In this document: positions 6,239-13,287 of the stretch, one piece after another
How positions within the stretch are numbered: position 1 is the stretch's first letter
Layout of the letters: the number at the start of each line of letters is the position of its first letter
Assembly (NCBI GenBank): GCA_002408385.1
Contig: DHSB01000250.1
Span: 4,027 to 18,722, forward strand
From: Myxococcales bacterium UBA5297
GTDB taxonomy: Bacteria; Myxococcota; Myxococcia; Myxococcales; UBA5297
Direction of reading: 5' to 3'
Length of the DNA: 14,696 nucleotides
The notes under the pieces: model-generated
Databases searched by the model: none
Seen by the model: only the letters and a program-made list of their open reading frames with translations
Told to the model about the DNA's origin: nothing
Position numbers and translations under genes: made by a program

Positions 6239-8992
6239 ATGACCGACGAGAAGCTCCTCGAGATTCGCGACTGGCACTCCCGCTCCGTGGAGGAGACCTC
6301 CGAGCTGCTGGACAGTCCGTCAAAGGGACTGACGCAAGAGGAGGTACGCCGCCGGCTCGAGGTCTTCGGGCGCAACCGGCTCACCCCGCCGAAGCGGCGC
6401 TCGGCGTCTGCACGCTTCTTCAGCCAGTTCACCAACGTCCTCATCTTCGTGCTGCTCGGCGCCTCGGTGGTGACCGCGGTGCTCGGCGAGTGGGTCGACA
6501 CCGGGGTCATCCTCGGCGTCGTCCTCATCAACGCGATCATCGGCTTCATCCAGGAGGGCAAGGCCGAGGCGGCGCTCGAGGCCATTCGCAAGATGCTCTC
6601 GCTCCAGGCGAGCGTGCAGCGCGACGGCAGGCGCCTCGACGTGCCCGCCGAGGAGCTCGTTCCCGGCGACCTCGTCTTCCTTGCCTCCGGTGACAAGGTC
6701 CCGGCCGATCTGCGGCTGGTGCGCACCAAGAGCCTGCAGCTCCAGGAGTCGGCGCTCACCGGCGAGTCCATGCCCGTCGAGAAGAGCGAGCAGCCTGTCG
6801 CACCCGACGCACCTCTCGGCGACCGCACGTCGATGGCCTACTCGAGCACGCTCGTCACCTACGGCCAGGGCACCGGCATCGTCGTGGCGAGCGGCGATCG
6901 CACCGAGATCGGCCGCATCAGCTCCATGCTCTCGCAGGTCGAGCCGATGCAGACCCCGTTGCTCGCCAAGATGGCGGTCTTCGGGCGCTGGCTGACCGTG
7001 GCCATCCTCGCGCTCACCGCGGCCATCTTCGCCGTGGGCGTGCTCTGGCGCGGCTACCCGGTGCCCGCGATGTTCCTCGCGGCGGTGGGCATCGCGGTCG
7101 CCGCCATCCCCGAGGGCCTGCCGGTGGTGATGACCATTACCCTGGCGATAGGCGTCACGCGCATGGCGCGGCGCAACGCCATCATCCGCCGGCTGCCCGC
7201 GGTCGAGACGCTCGGGTCGGTCAGCGTCATCTGCTCGGACAAGACCGGGACCCTGACCCGCAACGAGCTGACGGTGCGCGCGGTGAGGACCGCGCAGAGG
7301 GTCTACGAAGTCAGCGGCACCGGCTATGCGCCCCGCGGCGCCATCTTCCGCGGTGAGGAGGAGGTCTCGCCCGAGGCCGAGCCGGTGCTGCTCGAGATGG
7401 CGCGCGCGGCCGTGCTCTGCAACGACGCCTCGCTCCACGAGGAGGGGGGACACTGGACCCTGCAGGGCGACCCGACCGACGGAGCCCTGCTCACCTTCGG
7501 GATGAAGTCGATGCTCGACCCGAAGGCCGAGGGCGCCGAGCGCCCGCGTGACGACCTCATCCCCTTCGAGTCCGAGCACAAGTTCATGGCGACGCTGCAC
7601 CACGACCATCACGGGCGCGGTGAGGTCTTCGTCAAGGGAGCGCCGGAGCAAGTCCTGGCGATGTGCTCGCGGCAGCGCTGCGCGGGGCGCGACGCGCCGT
7701 TCGACCCGGCGGCCTGGCGCCGGTGCATCGACGAGATGGCGGCGGAGGGACAGCGCATCATCGCGGTGGCGGTCAAGCCGGCCCACGAGCACCAGCACGA
7801 GCTCGACTTCGAGGACGTCGGCGAGCTGACCCTCCTCGGGCTGTTCGGTCTGATCGACCCGCCGCGCGAGGAGGCCATCGAGGCGGTCGCCGTGGTGCAG
7901 CGCGCCGGCATCGCGGTGAAGATGATCACCGGCGACCACGTGGTGACCGCGCGCGCCATCGGCGAGCAGTTCGGCATCACCCGCCACGGCGGGGCGATGA
8001 CCGGCCACCAGATCGATCAGCTCGACGACCACCAGCTCGAGCGCGCCGCGCGCGAGACCTCGGTCTTCGCCCGCGCGTCGCCCGAGCACAAGATTCGCCT
8101 GGTGCGCGCCCTGCAGAGCAAGGGCGAGGTCGTCTCGATGACCGGCGACGGGGTCAACGACGCGCCGGCACTCAAGCGCGCCAACGTCGGGGTGGCGATG
8201 GGCATCAAGGGGACCGAGGCGGCCAAGGAGGCGGCCTCGATGGTGCTCGCGGACGACAACTTCGCCACCATCGCCCACGCGGTCGAGGAGGGCCGCACCA
8301 TCTTCGACAACCTGCGCAAGGCCATCCTCTTCATCCTGCCGACCAACGGCGGTCAGGCGCTCATCGTCCTGGTCGCGGTGCTGCTGGGGATGACGCTGCC
8401 GATCACCCCGGTGCAGATCCTCTGGGTGAACATGGTCACCGCGGTCACCCTGGGGCTCGCGCTGGCCTTCGAGCCGCCCGAGGCCGACGTGATGCGCCGC
8501 CCGCCGCGCTCGCCGACCGAGCCGCTGCTGTCGGGCTACTTCGTCTGGCGCATCGGGTATGTCGCGCTCCTGCTGCTGGCCGGCAGCTTCGGCATGTTCC
8601 TCTGGGCGCTGTCGCTCGGCTCGCCCCTGGCCGCGGCCCGTACGGTCGCGGTCAACACGGTGGTGATGGGCGAGGTGTTCTACCTGATCAGCAGCCGGGC
8701 GATCCTCGGCTCGGTGTTGAGCCTCAAGGGCTTCTTTGGCAGCCGCCCGGTGCTCGTCTCGATAGCGGTCATCGTGGCGCTGCAGTTGGTCTTCACCTAC
8801 GCGCCGTTCATGCATCGGCTCTTCGCCACCGGGGCCATCGGGCTGCGCGAGTGGGGAGCGATGGTCGGGGTCGGGGTGGCTATCCTGCTGCTGGTCGAGC
8901 TCGAGAAGCTCGTCGTTCGCAGGGTCAAGCCTCCCAAGTCGCTCGCCTCGACGACGTTGAGAGCGCCCCGCGAACAGCGGGCCCAGGCGTGA
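6239..8992 (+). CDS. P2-type cation-transporting P-type ATPase (HAD-IC family)
   Basis: 917 aa, complete. The start is the ATG at 6239, with GGAGG 10 nt upstream; an in-frame GTG at 6230 touches the same GGAGG and is too close. All pump motifs are present in order: N-terminal cation ATPase domain (WHSRSVEETSELLD, about 10-25); two TM helices; actuator motif TGES (174-177); M3/M4 with PEGLP (E292); the phosphorylated aspartate in DKTGTLT (D334); nucleotide-binding KGAPEQVL; ITGDHVVTA; the hinge TGDGVNDAPALKRA; then M5/M6 and a C-terminal bundle of further TM helices. The family moves cations out of the cytoplasm using ATP. Alignment by eye with SERCA gives N703 and Q706 in M5 (NGGQ where SERCA has N768/E771) and N731, T734, A735 in M6 (SERCA N796/T799/D800), so two calcium-site acids are lost. 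Ion specificity is therefore open. The gene is monocistronic, convergent with the TPR gene. Confidence 0.97.
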   Translation: MTDEKLLEIRDWHSRSVEETSELLDSPSKGLTQEEVRRRLEVFGRNRLTPPKRRSASARFFSQFTNVLIFVLLGASVVTAVLGEWVDTGVILGVVLINAIIGFIQEGKAEAALEAIRKMLSLQASVQRDGRRLDVPAEELVPGDLVFLASGDKVPADLRLVRTKSLQLQESALTGESMPVEKSEQPVAPDAPLGDRTSMAYSSTLVTYGQGTGIVVASGDRTEIGRISSMLSQVEPMQTPLLAKMAVFGRWLTVAILALTAAIFAVGVLWRGYPVPAMFLAAVGIAVAAIPEGLPVVMTITLAIGVTRMARRNAIIRRLPAVETLGSVSVICSDKTGTLTRNELTVRAVRTAQRVYEVSGTGYAPRGAIFRGEEEVSPEAEPVLLEMARAAVLCNDASLHEEGGHWTLQGDPTDGALLTFGMKSMLDPKAEGAERPRDDLIPFESEHKFMATLHHDHHGRGEVFVKGAPEQVLAMCSRQRCAGRDAPFDPAAWRRCIDEMAAEGQRIIAVAVKPAHEHQHELDFEDVGELTLLGLFGLIDPPREEAIEAVAVVQRAGIAVKMITGDHVVTARAIGEQFGITRHGGAMTGHQIDQLDDHQLERAARETSVFARASPEHKIRLVRALQSKGEVVSMTGDGVNDAPALKRANVGVAMGIKGTEAAKEAASMVLADDNFATIAHAVEEGRTIFDNLRKAILFILPTNGGQALIVLVAVLLGMTLPITPVQILWVNMVTAVTLGLALAFEPPEADVMRRPPRSPTEPLLSGYFVWRIGYVALLLLAGSFGMFLWALSLGSPLAAARTVAVNTVVMGEVFYLISSRAILGSVLSLKGFFGSRPVLVSIAVIVALQLVFTYAPFMHRLFATGAIGLREWGAMVGVGVAILLLVELEKLVVRRVKPPKSLASTTLRAPREQRAQA

Positions 8993-9007
8993 CGATGCGT
9001 CGAGAAA

Positions 9008-9089
9008 CCCTTCCTCGACTCCGCCCGTTCCGCTCGCCCTGAGCCTAAGCTCCCGACGCACGAAGCGGCGGGAGCGGAGTCGAAGGGCC
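9008..9089. repeat. REP-like palindromic element (copy B)
   Basis: Imperfect inverted repeat just after the ATPase gene: the left arm near 9008-9034 (CCCTTC..GACTCCGC) pairs with the right arm at 9064-9087 (AGCGGCGGGAGCGGAGTCGA then AGGG). GCTCGCCCTGAGCCT (9032-9046) and GTCGAAGGGCC (9079-9089) match copy A in the macroglobulin gene (GTTCACCCCGAGCCT and GTCGAGGGGCC) at 12/15 and 10/11 positions. A flanking pair, TGCGTCG (8996-9002) and CGACGCA (9054-9060), adds a further possible stem. Confidence 0.6.
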
Positions 9090-9147
9090 CCTTTGCTTTG
9101 GCCTCTCCGAAGACCACTCCGAGGGCACCCCGAGGACACCCACGGCA

Positions 9148-9176
9148 AAGGGGCGCGCCGGGTGGGCGCGCCCCTT
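9148..9176. terminator. Bidirectional terminator between convergent genes
   Basis: A perfect 12-bp stem (AAGGGGCGCGCC / GGCGCGCCCCTT) closes a 5-nt loop GGGTG. It lies 28 nt past the stop of the minus-strand TPR gene and about 155 nt past the ATPase stop. The U-tract is short: TTTGCC on the minus side and TT then CGATAGGTTT on the plus side. A 10-bp inverted pair (GCCCCTTTGC near 9087, GCAAAGGGGC at 9145-9154) could form a competing longer fold. Confidence 0.7.
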
Positions 9177-9204
9177 CGATAGGTTTCCCGCGAGTCGCCG
9201 GAGG

Positions 9205-10974
9205 CTAGCGGACCAGCGCCGCCGTCTCGTCCATCCACGCCTTGGCGATATCCTTCTGCTTCGCCTCCTTGATCAGGCGCGTGTTGATGTTCTCGCGCAC
9301 GGCCGCGAGCAGGTCGCGCGGGCGCTGGAGCTGCTTCATCTGCATGAGCGCCTGAGCCCACTGCTGGCAGGCGTCGGCGTACTCCTGACGTCCGAAGCGG
9401 ATGTCGCCCATCTTCGAGTACGCGTCGGGGAAGTACTCCTGGACCTCGAGCGCGAGCTTGAGCTCGTCGAGCGCGGTCTGGACGAGAACGAGGTCCTTCT
9501 CCTCGGGGCTCAGGCCGTCCCAGTTGAAGCCCTTGCCCTTGATGCTGGTCCAGACCTTGAGCTCCTTCTCGAGGTGCGCGACCTCCCACTTCTCCTTCTT
9601 GAACTCGTCGATGGTGATGTTGAGGTCGTTGATGAGCCGCTCGGTCAAACGCTTCATGGCCTCGGGCTTGGTGTCCTCGAGGCCGGCGCCGACCTGCGCG
9701 CGCGCGTCGTAGAGCGCGGCGCCCTTGGCGTAGTGCGCCTGGGCGTTGAAGCTGTTGAAGGCGATCGCCTTCTGGAAGTGCTCGAGCGCCTCGACGCCCT
9801 TGTTCATCTGCATCAGCAGATCGCCGTAAGCGAGGTGCAGGCGGTCATCCTCGCGCATCGCCTTGACGTAGGCGTCGAGCAGGGTCGGGGCCTTGATCTG
9901 ATCGCCGGCCGCGAGCAGCGCCTTGGCGCCGGTGTAGTAGAACTCGGGCACGTAGCGGCCAAGCTCGAGCGCCCGGTCGAAGGCCGCTCCGGCCTCGGGC
10001 GCCTTCTGGAGCGCGGCCATCGCACGGCCCCTGGCGAAGTGCGACCAGGGGTACTTGTCGAAAGCAGCGATGGCGTCGTCGGCGAGCTTGGCGGCCTCGT
10101 CATACTTCTGCTCAAACATCCTCAGCTCGGACATGGCGACGAGCGCCTGGGCCTTGAGCAGGGGCGACATCTGCTCGTCGCCGCGCTCGAGGACCTCCTT
10201 GAGCGTGTCGCTCGCGTCCTTGATGCGCTGGCCCCGCGCGATCTGCGCGCGCGAGCGGCCGATGAGCGAGCGGGCGTGGTCGGAGTTGGACTCGACGCCC
10301 TTGCTGTAGAAGGCGAGCGCGTTCGCGTGGTCGCCGTCGGCGAGGTAGACGTCGGCGATGTCACAGGCAAAGCGCGGGTTGCGCCACTCGGTGTCGGCCG
10401 CCTTCTTCAGCGCGATCTTCGCCTCTTCGAGCTTGCCCTGCCCGACGAAGGCGCGGCCCAGGCCGTTGACGACGTGGGAGCTGGCGGCCTGCTTGCTGAT
10501 CTCGCTGGCAAACTTCTCGGCCTCGGCGAACTGGCCCTCGCCAAGCTTGGCGAGCACCTCGGCGCCGAAGCGCTCGTTGATGCGCGCCTTGAGCTGGCTG
10601 GCCTTCTTCGCCCACTCGCGGGCTTTGGACGCGTCGGCCTCGATGCCGAAGTCGAGCCAGCGGATGGCGTAGAGCTCGGCGAGCGAGGCGACGGCGAACG
10701 GGAAGTCGCTGTCGAGCTCGAGCATCGCCTTGAGCTTCTCCTCGGCCTTCACGTAGTGCTCGGGCGAGTCCTTGAGCATGAGCTGCTTTACTTCCTTGCC
10801 CAGGGCCCGCACCTGCTTGCCGGTCTCGACTGAGCCCCGATACATCCAGAGGCCAACGCCGAGGATCACCGCGACGAGGATCACGTCGCGCAGGAACGAG
10901 CCGATGCTCTCGCGCTTGCGCCAGTCCTCGGTCTCCGTCTTGGCCTGCTTCGCAGCTTGGGTCTCGGTTGCCAT
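9205..10974 (-). CDS. Single-pass membrane protein with periplasmic TPR repeats
   Basis: 589 aa. The ATG at 10974 has TGGAG 7 nt upstream. Residues 1-27 are charged and cytoplasmic by the positive-inside rule, residues about 28-45 (LRDVILVAVILGVGLWMY) form one TM helix, and the rest is nearly all alpha-helical. Repeated 34-residue TPR-like units are visible, for example GLGRAFVGQGKLEEAKIALKKA, DIADVYLADGDHANALAFYSKG, FARGRAMAALQKAPEAGAAFDRA, LAYGDLLMQMNKGVEALEHFQ and MGDIRFGRQEYADACQQWAQ. TPR arrays bind other proteins; a role as an envelope assembly scaffold is inference and the partner is unknown. The C-terminal third (ERLINDLNITIDEFKKEKWE and onward) departs from TPR spacing and could be a distinct helical domain. 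It has its own promoter upstream and a hairpin terminator downstream. I do not recognise a named orthologue. Confidence 0.93.
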   Translation of the reverse strand: MATETQAAKQAKTETEDWRKRESIGSFLRDVILVAVILGVGLWMYRGSVETGKQVRALGKEVKQLMLKDSPEHYVKAEEKLKAMLELDSDFPFAVASLAELYAIRWLDFGIEADASKAREWAKKASQLKARINERFGAEVLAKLGEGQFAEAEKFASEISKQAASSHVVNGLGRAFVGQGKLEEAKIALKKAADTEWRNPRFACDIADVYLADGDHANALAFYSKGVESNSDHARSLIGRSRAQIARGQRIKDASDTLKEVLERGDEQMSPLLKAQALVAMSELRMFEQKYDEAAKLADDAIAAFDKYPWSHFARGRAMAALQKAPEAGAAFDRALELGRYVPEFYYTGAKALLAAGDQIKAPTLLDAYVKAMREDDRLHLAYGDLLMQMNKGVEALEHFQKAIAFNSFNAQAHYAKGAALYDARAQVGAGLEDTKPEAMKRLTERLINDLNITIDEFKKEKWEVAHLEKELKVWTSIKGKGFNWDGLSPEEKDLVLVQTALDELKLALEVQEYFPDAYSKMGDIRFGRQEYADACQQWAQALMQMKQLQRPRDLLAAVRENINTRLIKEAKQKDIAKAWMDETAALVR

Positions 10975-11074
10975 GTGGAGTCTCCAGGCCTGAGGTCGTC
11001 AGCCACTCGGACAGGCCCGCACTGGATGCACCGCCCTCTCGAGCGGCCCGGTTTGGTCGACCTAAAGGCTTCGG

Positions 11075-11104
11075 GGAATAACATCCGGAAAAGACAGGTG
11101 TCAA
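11075..11104 (-). promoter_or_regulatory. Candidate sigma-70-type promoter for the TPR gene
   Basis: On the minus strand a perfect -35 TTGACA (11104-11099) is followed, after 18 nt, by TATTCC (11080-11075), a weak -10. The start codon lies about 100 nt downstream. The extended -35, TTGACACCT, recurs exactly before the lipoprotein gene with the same 18-nt spacing, which strengthens both calls. Confidence 0.5.
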
Positions 11105-11126
11105 GGAACGCGCAAAACGCCCGCGC

Positions 11127-11153
11127 CCCCGAAAAAGCGGCAAGCTTTCGGGG
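11127..11153 (-). terminator. Possible terminator hairpin after the lipoprotein gene
   Basis: CCCCGAAAGC pairs with GC(TT)TTTCGGGG, a 10-bp stem with a 2-nt bulge and a short loop, about 60 nt past the lipoprotein stop. No T-run follows directly (a TTTT occurs some 10 nt later), so intrinsic termination is uncertain. Confidence 0.35.
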
Positions 11154-11210
11154 AAGTACGGGCGTCGGCGGGAGGAGCGCGGGGGCTGGAGTTACCGGGG
11201 TGGGAGCGGT

Positions 11211-11693
11211 CTAGATTCCGCTGGTGATCTTCCAGGTTCCGTCCTCGCGGCGGAAGGTCATCTGCTTGGCGTCCGACTCGTTCTTCCAGACGAGCTTTCC
11301 GTCGGCTTCGGGCACCTGGTAGCTGAGGTCGAAAAAGTAGGCCGCGTTCGCCGAGTCGCCCTGGACGCTGACGTGCTTGACCTGCACCTTCGCGCGCACC
11401 GCCTTGGTCTCGACCGACCAGGACTGCAGCCGCTCGGCCAGACCGGCCTTGTCGAAGTCGTCGTCGCCGGCGGCCGTGCCGCTGGTCTCGAAGAAGCTGT
11501 CGCTCGCGAGCGCGAGAATCCGGTCGACGTTGCGCGCCTCGAGGGCGCTGGTGTACGCCGACAGCACCTCGATGACCTCGCGCGACTCCTCGTTGTCGAG
11601 GATGTCGGTGCCCGGGATCAGCTTCGGGGCACAGCCGGTGAGCGACGCGGCGGCGAGAACTGCGATGGCGAGCAACAGCGAAAGACGACGCAT
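11211..11693 (-). CDS. Small lipoprotein with NTF2/SnoaL-like domain
   Basis: 160 aa. The ATG at 11693 follows GGAGG at 4 nt. The N-terminus MRR plus a hydrophobic stretch ends in the lipobox LTGC, so the mature protein would begin at lipidated Cys21. The Cys is followed by A-P, with no Asp at +2, which favours outer-membrane sorting by the E. coli rule; that rule may not hold here. The body reads as a single alpha+beta fold: helix VIEVLSAYTSALEARNVDRI, then FFETSG, and strands VRAKVQVKHVSVQGD, SANAAYFFDLSYQV, KQMTFRREDGTWKITSGI. This matches the layout of NTF2-like/SnoaL domains (the DGTWKI ending is typical). Function unknown; such domains often bind small molecules or act as binding partners. 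A TTGACACCT promoter lies just upstream. It is divergent from the SRAP gene. Confidence 0.9.
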   Translation of the reverse strand: MRRLSLLLAIAVLAAASLTGCAPKLIPGTDILDNEESREVIEVLSAYTSALEARNVDRILALASDSFFETSGTAAGDDDFDKAGLAERLQSWSVETKAVRAKVQVKHVSVQGDSANAAYFFDLSYQVPEADGKLVWKNESDAKQMTFRREDGTWKITSGI

Positions 11694-11722
11694 CGGGCCT
11701 CCGACCTCTTCGAGGTGGCGAA

Positions 11723-11752
11723 CGTATGCCCCTGCAACCGAGGAGGTGTCAA
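11723..11752 (-). promoter_or_regulatory. Candidate promoter for the NTF2-like lipoprotein gene
   Basis: TTGACA (11752-11747, minus strand) is followed, after 18 nt, by CATACG (11728-11723) as a weak -10. The start codon is about 30 nt downstream. The nine bases TTGACACCT are identical to those in the promoter of the TPR gene, with the same spacing. Confidence 0.5.
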
Positions 11753-11948
11753 ACTATTCCACACGCTCGCCAGCCGCCCCACTGCGCGGCAGAGGGCAGG
11801 CAGGCCCGGCTGCTCGGATGGTCCGAACAGGCAGGGCCCGTCCGTTTGCAGAAAACCTTCCAGCGGACAGGCCGATTCCTCGAGGCGTGCCCGCCTGCGC
11901 GCACCGGCGCGGGTGAGCTCTTTCGCAGATCGGCTTGGGGAGGAACAG

Positions 11949-12629
11949 ATGTGCGGACGCTATACGCAGACGAGGACCACCCGGGAGCTGCGTGAGCGCT
12001 TCGGGGCCGTCGAGGCGCGGGCCGAGGCCGCGCCGCGCTTCAACATCGCGCCGACCGATCCGGTCCCGGTCATCGTCCGCGAGCCGCAGGGGCCGGTGCT
12101 CCTCGAGATGCGCTGGGGACTGGTGCCGAGCTGGTTCTCGCCAGAGGCGAAGGCGACGCCACGGCCCATCAACGCCAAGGCCGAAACTCTCTCGACGAGC
12201 GGCATGTTCAAGCGCCTGCTGCCTGCGCGCCGCTGCCTGGTGGCCGCGGACGGGTTCTACGAGTGGCAGGGCCCGCGGACCGACAGAAGGCCGGTGCGCA
12301 TTCGCCTGCAAAGCGGCGGGACCTTCGCCTTCGCTGGGCTGTGGGACGCCTGGCGCGACCCGCGAGACCGCGCAGCCCCGCCGCTGCTGACCTGTACGAT
12401 CGTGACGACCGAGGCGAACGAGCTGGTGCGTGCGGTCCACGACCGGATGCCGGCAATCCTGCTTCCGGAAGACGAGGCGCGCTGGCTCGAGCCCTCGCTC
12501 TCCGATCCGCGAGAGCTGACCGCGCTGCTCGGCCCCTACCCCTCGGCCCTGCTCGCCGTCGACCAGGTCTCGCCCCTGGTCAATGACGTTCGCAACCAGA
12601 GCCCTGCCTGCATCCTGCCCCTGAATTAG
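11949..12629 (+). CDS. SRAP domain protein, abasic-site DNA-protein crosslinker (YedK/HMCES family)
   Basis: 226 aa. The ATG at 11949 has GGGGAGG ending 5 nt upstream. After removal of Met1 the N-terminal residue is Cys2 (MCGRYTQ), the essential residue of this family: it forms a thiazolidine crosslink with abasic sites in single-stranded DNA, shielding them during replication. The other active-site residues known from YedK are all present: N75 (INAKAET), E105 (DGFYEW) and H164 (VHDRMP). WGLVPSW (56-62) and the ending SPLVNDVRN are also typical, and the length fits the family. The reading frame stays open far upstream of this ATG, but only this start gives the required Cys2. It acts in the cytoplasm on DNA. 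Family members in other bacteria can be damage-induced; I see no damage-box I can name here. The gene is divergent from the lipoprotein and its last 50 nt overlap the PEBP gene on the other strand. Confidence 0.96.
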   Translation: MCGRYTQTRTTRELRERFGAVEARAEAAPRFNIAPTDPVPVIVREPQGPVLLEMRWGLVPSWFSPEAKATPRPINAKAETLSTSGMFKRLLPARRCLVAADGFYEWQGPRTDRRPVRIRLQSGGTFAFAGLWDAWRDPRDRAAPPLLTCTIVTTEANELVRAVHDRMPAILLPEDEARWLEPSLSDPRELTALLGPYPSALLAVDQVSPLVNDVRNQSPACILPLN

Positions 12630-13098
12630 CACAATGGCAGGTGCGCCGGTGATACTTGGCCATCAGGCGCGCCTCGGCGAGGACGTGGCCGTGCATCTGG
12701 GCCTCGAGCGCCTCGCGACCCTCGCCCGGCGCAAGATCGAGCAGCCGATCGAGCGCATAGAGGCGAAAGACGTAGCGGTGAGCGCCCTTTCGACAGGGAG
12801 GGCGCGGGCCGCCCCAGCCGCAGCCGCCGAAGTCGTTCAGCCCCTGCCGCAGGCGCGGGTCCTGGGGGCCGAGGTCCTCCTCGATGCCCTTGAGGCTCGC
12901 CGGGATGTTCCAGCACAGCCAGTGGACAAAGGCCTTGGCGGGCGCGTCGGGATCCTCGACCACGAGCGCAAGCGAGCGCGCTGCCCGGGGAACCCCGGTC
13001 CAATGCAGGGGCGGCGAGAGGTTGACGCCCTCGGCGGTGTGACGCGAGGGCAGAGCGCCGCCCATCGCGAAGGCTTTGCTGAAGAGCTCGAGTGTCAT
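12580..13098 (-). CDS. YbhB/YbcL family protein (phosphatidylethanolamine-binding-like, PEBP)
   Basis: 172 aa from the ATG at 13098 (MTLELFSKAF); a TTG seven codons upstream is possible but adds residues foreign to the family. The PEBP ligand-pocket motifs are clear: NLSPPLHWTGVP (26-37), DPDAP (49-53), FVHWLCWNIP (57-66), and CGWGGPRPP.. then HRYVFRLYALD (from 93). Bacterial members are small soluble proteins of unclear role; there is no signal peptide, so this one is probably cytoplasmic. The family fold should finish near AEARLMAKYHRR, but the frame continues about 20 residues (TCHCANSGAGCRQGSGCERH, four Cys) into DNA antisense to the SRAP gene. There is no Shine-Dalgarno sequence; a TATAGT box 9 nt before the ATG suggests a leaderless transcript. 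Confidence 0.93.
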   Translation of the reverse strand: MTLELFSKAFAMGGALPSRHTAEGVNLSPPLHWTGVPRAARSLALVVEDPDAPAKAFVHWLCWNIPASLKGIEEDLGPQDPRLRQGLNDFGGCGWGGPRPPCRKGAHRYVFRLYALDRLLDLAPGEGREALEAQMHGHVLAEARLMAKYHRRTCHCANSGAGCRQGSGCERH

Positions 13099-13107
13099 CG
13101 AGCGCGC

Positions 13108-13113
13108 ACTATA
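13108..13113 (-). promoter_or_regulatory. Candidate -10 box placed for a leaderless PEBP mRNA
   Basis: TATAGT on the minus strand ends 9 nt before the PEBP ATG, the distance at which transcription would begin at or next to the start codon. No ribosome-binding site is visible upstream of that ATG. No good -35 is seen at 16-18 nt. Confidence 0.4.
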
Positions 13114-13220
13114 CGCCAAGCTCCCGCGCTCGAGAGGTGTCGCGTCTCCCCGCCCTCGGCCCGCGGCTCGCCGTCGAGCCCAACCCTCCCGAGGCGCGAG
13201 GCAGGTGCAGTCGAGTCGGC

Positions 13221-13257
13221 CCTTCGGCCTCGCGAGCCTTACGCTCGGGCGGACCGG
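13221..13257. repeat. REP-like element, partial (copy C)
   Basis: GGCCTCGCGAGC followed by TTACGCTCGGGCGGACCGG (13226-13257) aligns with the right half of copy A (GGCCTCGCAAGC, then CTACGCTCGGAGTGACCGG at 2867-2902), with a short gap. It lies in the space between the PEBP gene and the NTF2-like gene. The left half seen in copy A is missing or decayed. Confidence 0.5.
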
Positions 13258-13266
13258 CTATCGTTC

Positions 13267-13286
13267 GAGGGGCTCCTCGACCCCTC
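13267..13286 (-). terminator. Hairpin directly after the NTF2-like gene
   Basis: GAGGGG and CCCCTC pair across an 8-nt loop, 1 nt past the stop codon of the minus-strand NTF2-like gene. There is no T-run, so it may stabilise the 3' end or belong to the neighbouring repeat rather than terminate. Confidence 0.3.
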
Positions 13287-13287
13287 T

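Noticed and set aside
11814..11826. Small palindrome TCGGA-TGG-TCCGA upstream of the SRAP gene as a damage-response operator
   Set aside because: Short, and it matches no LexA box I can name with confidence; such palindromes are common at this GC content.
11373..11948. Upstream extension of the SRAP frame
   Set aside because: It would run antisense through the lipoprotein gene and bury Cys2, which must be N-terminal in this family.
13119..13140. GCGACACCT upstream of the PEBP gene as a third copy of the TTGACACCT promoter
   Set aside because: The first two bases differ and the gap to TATAGT is 24 nt, too long for a normal promoter.
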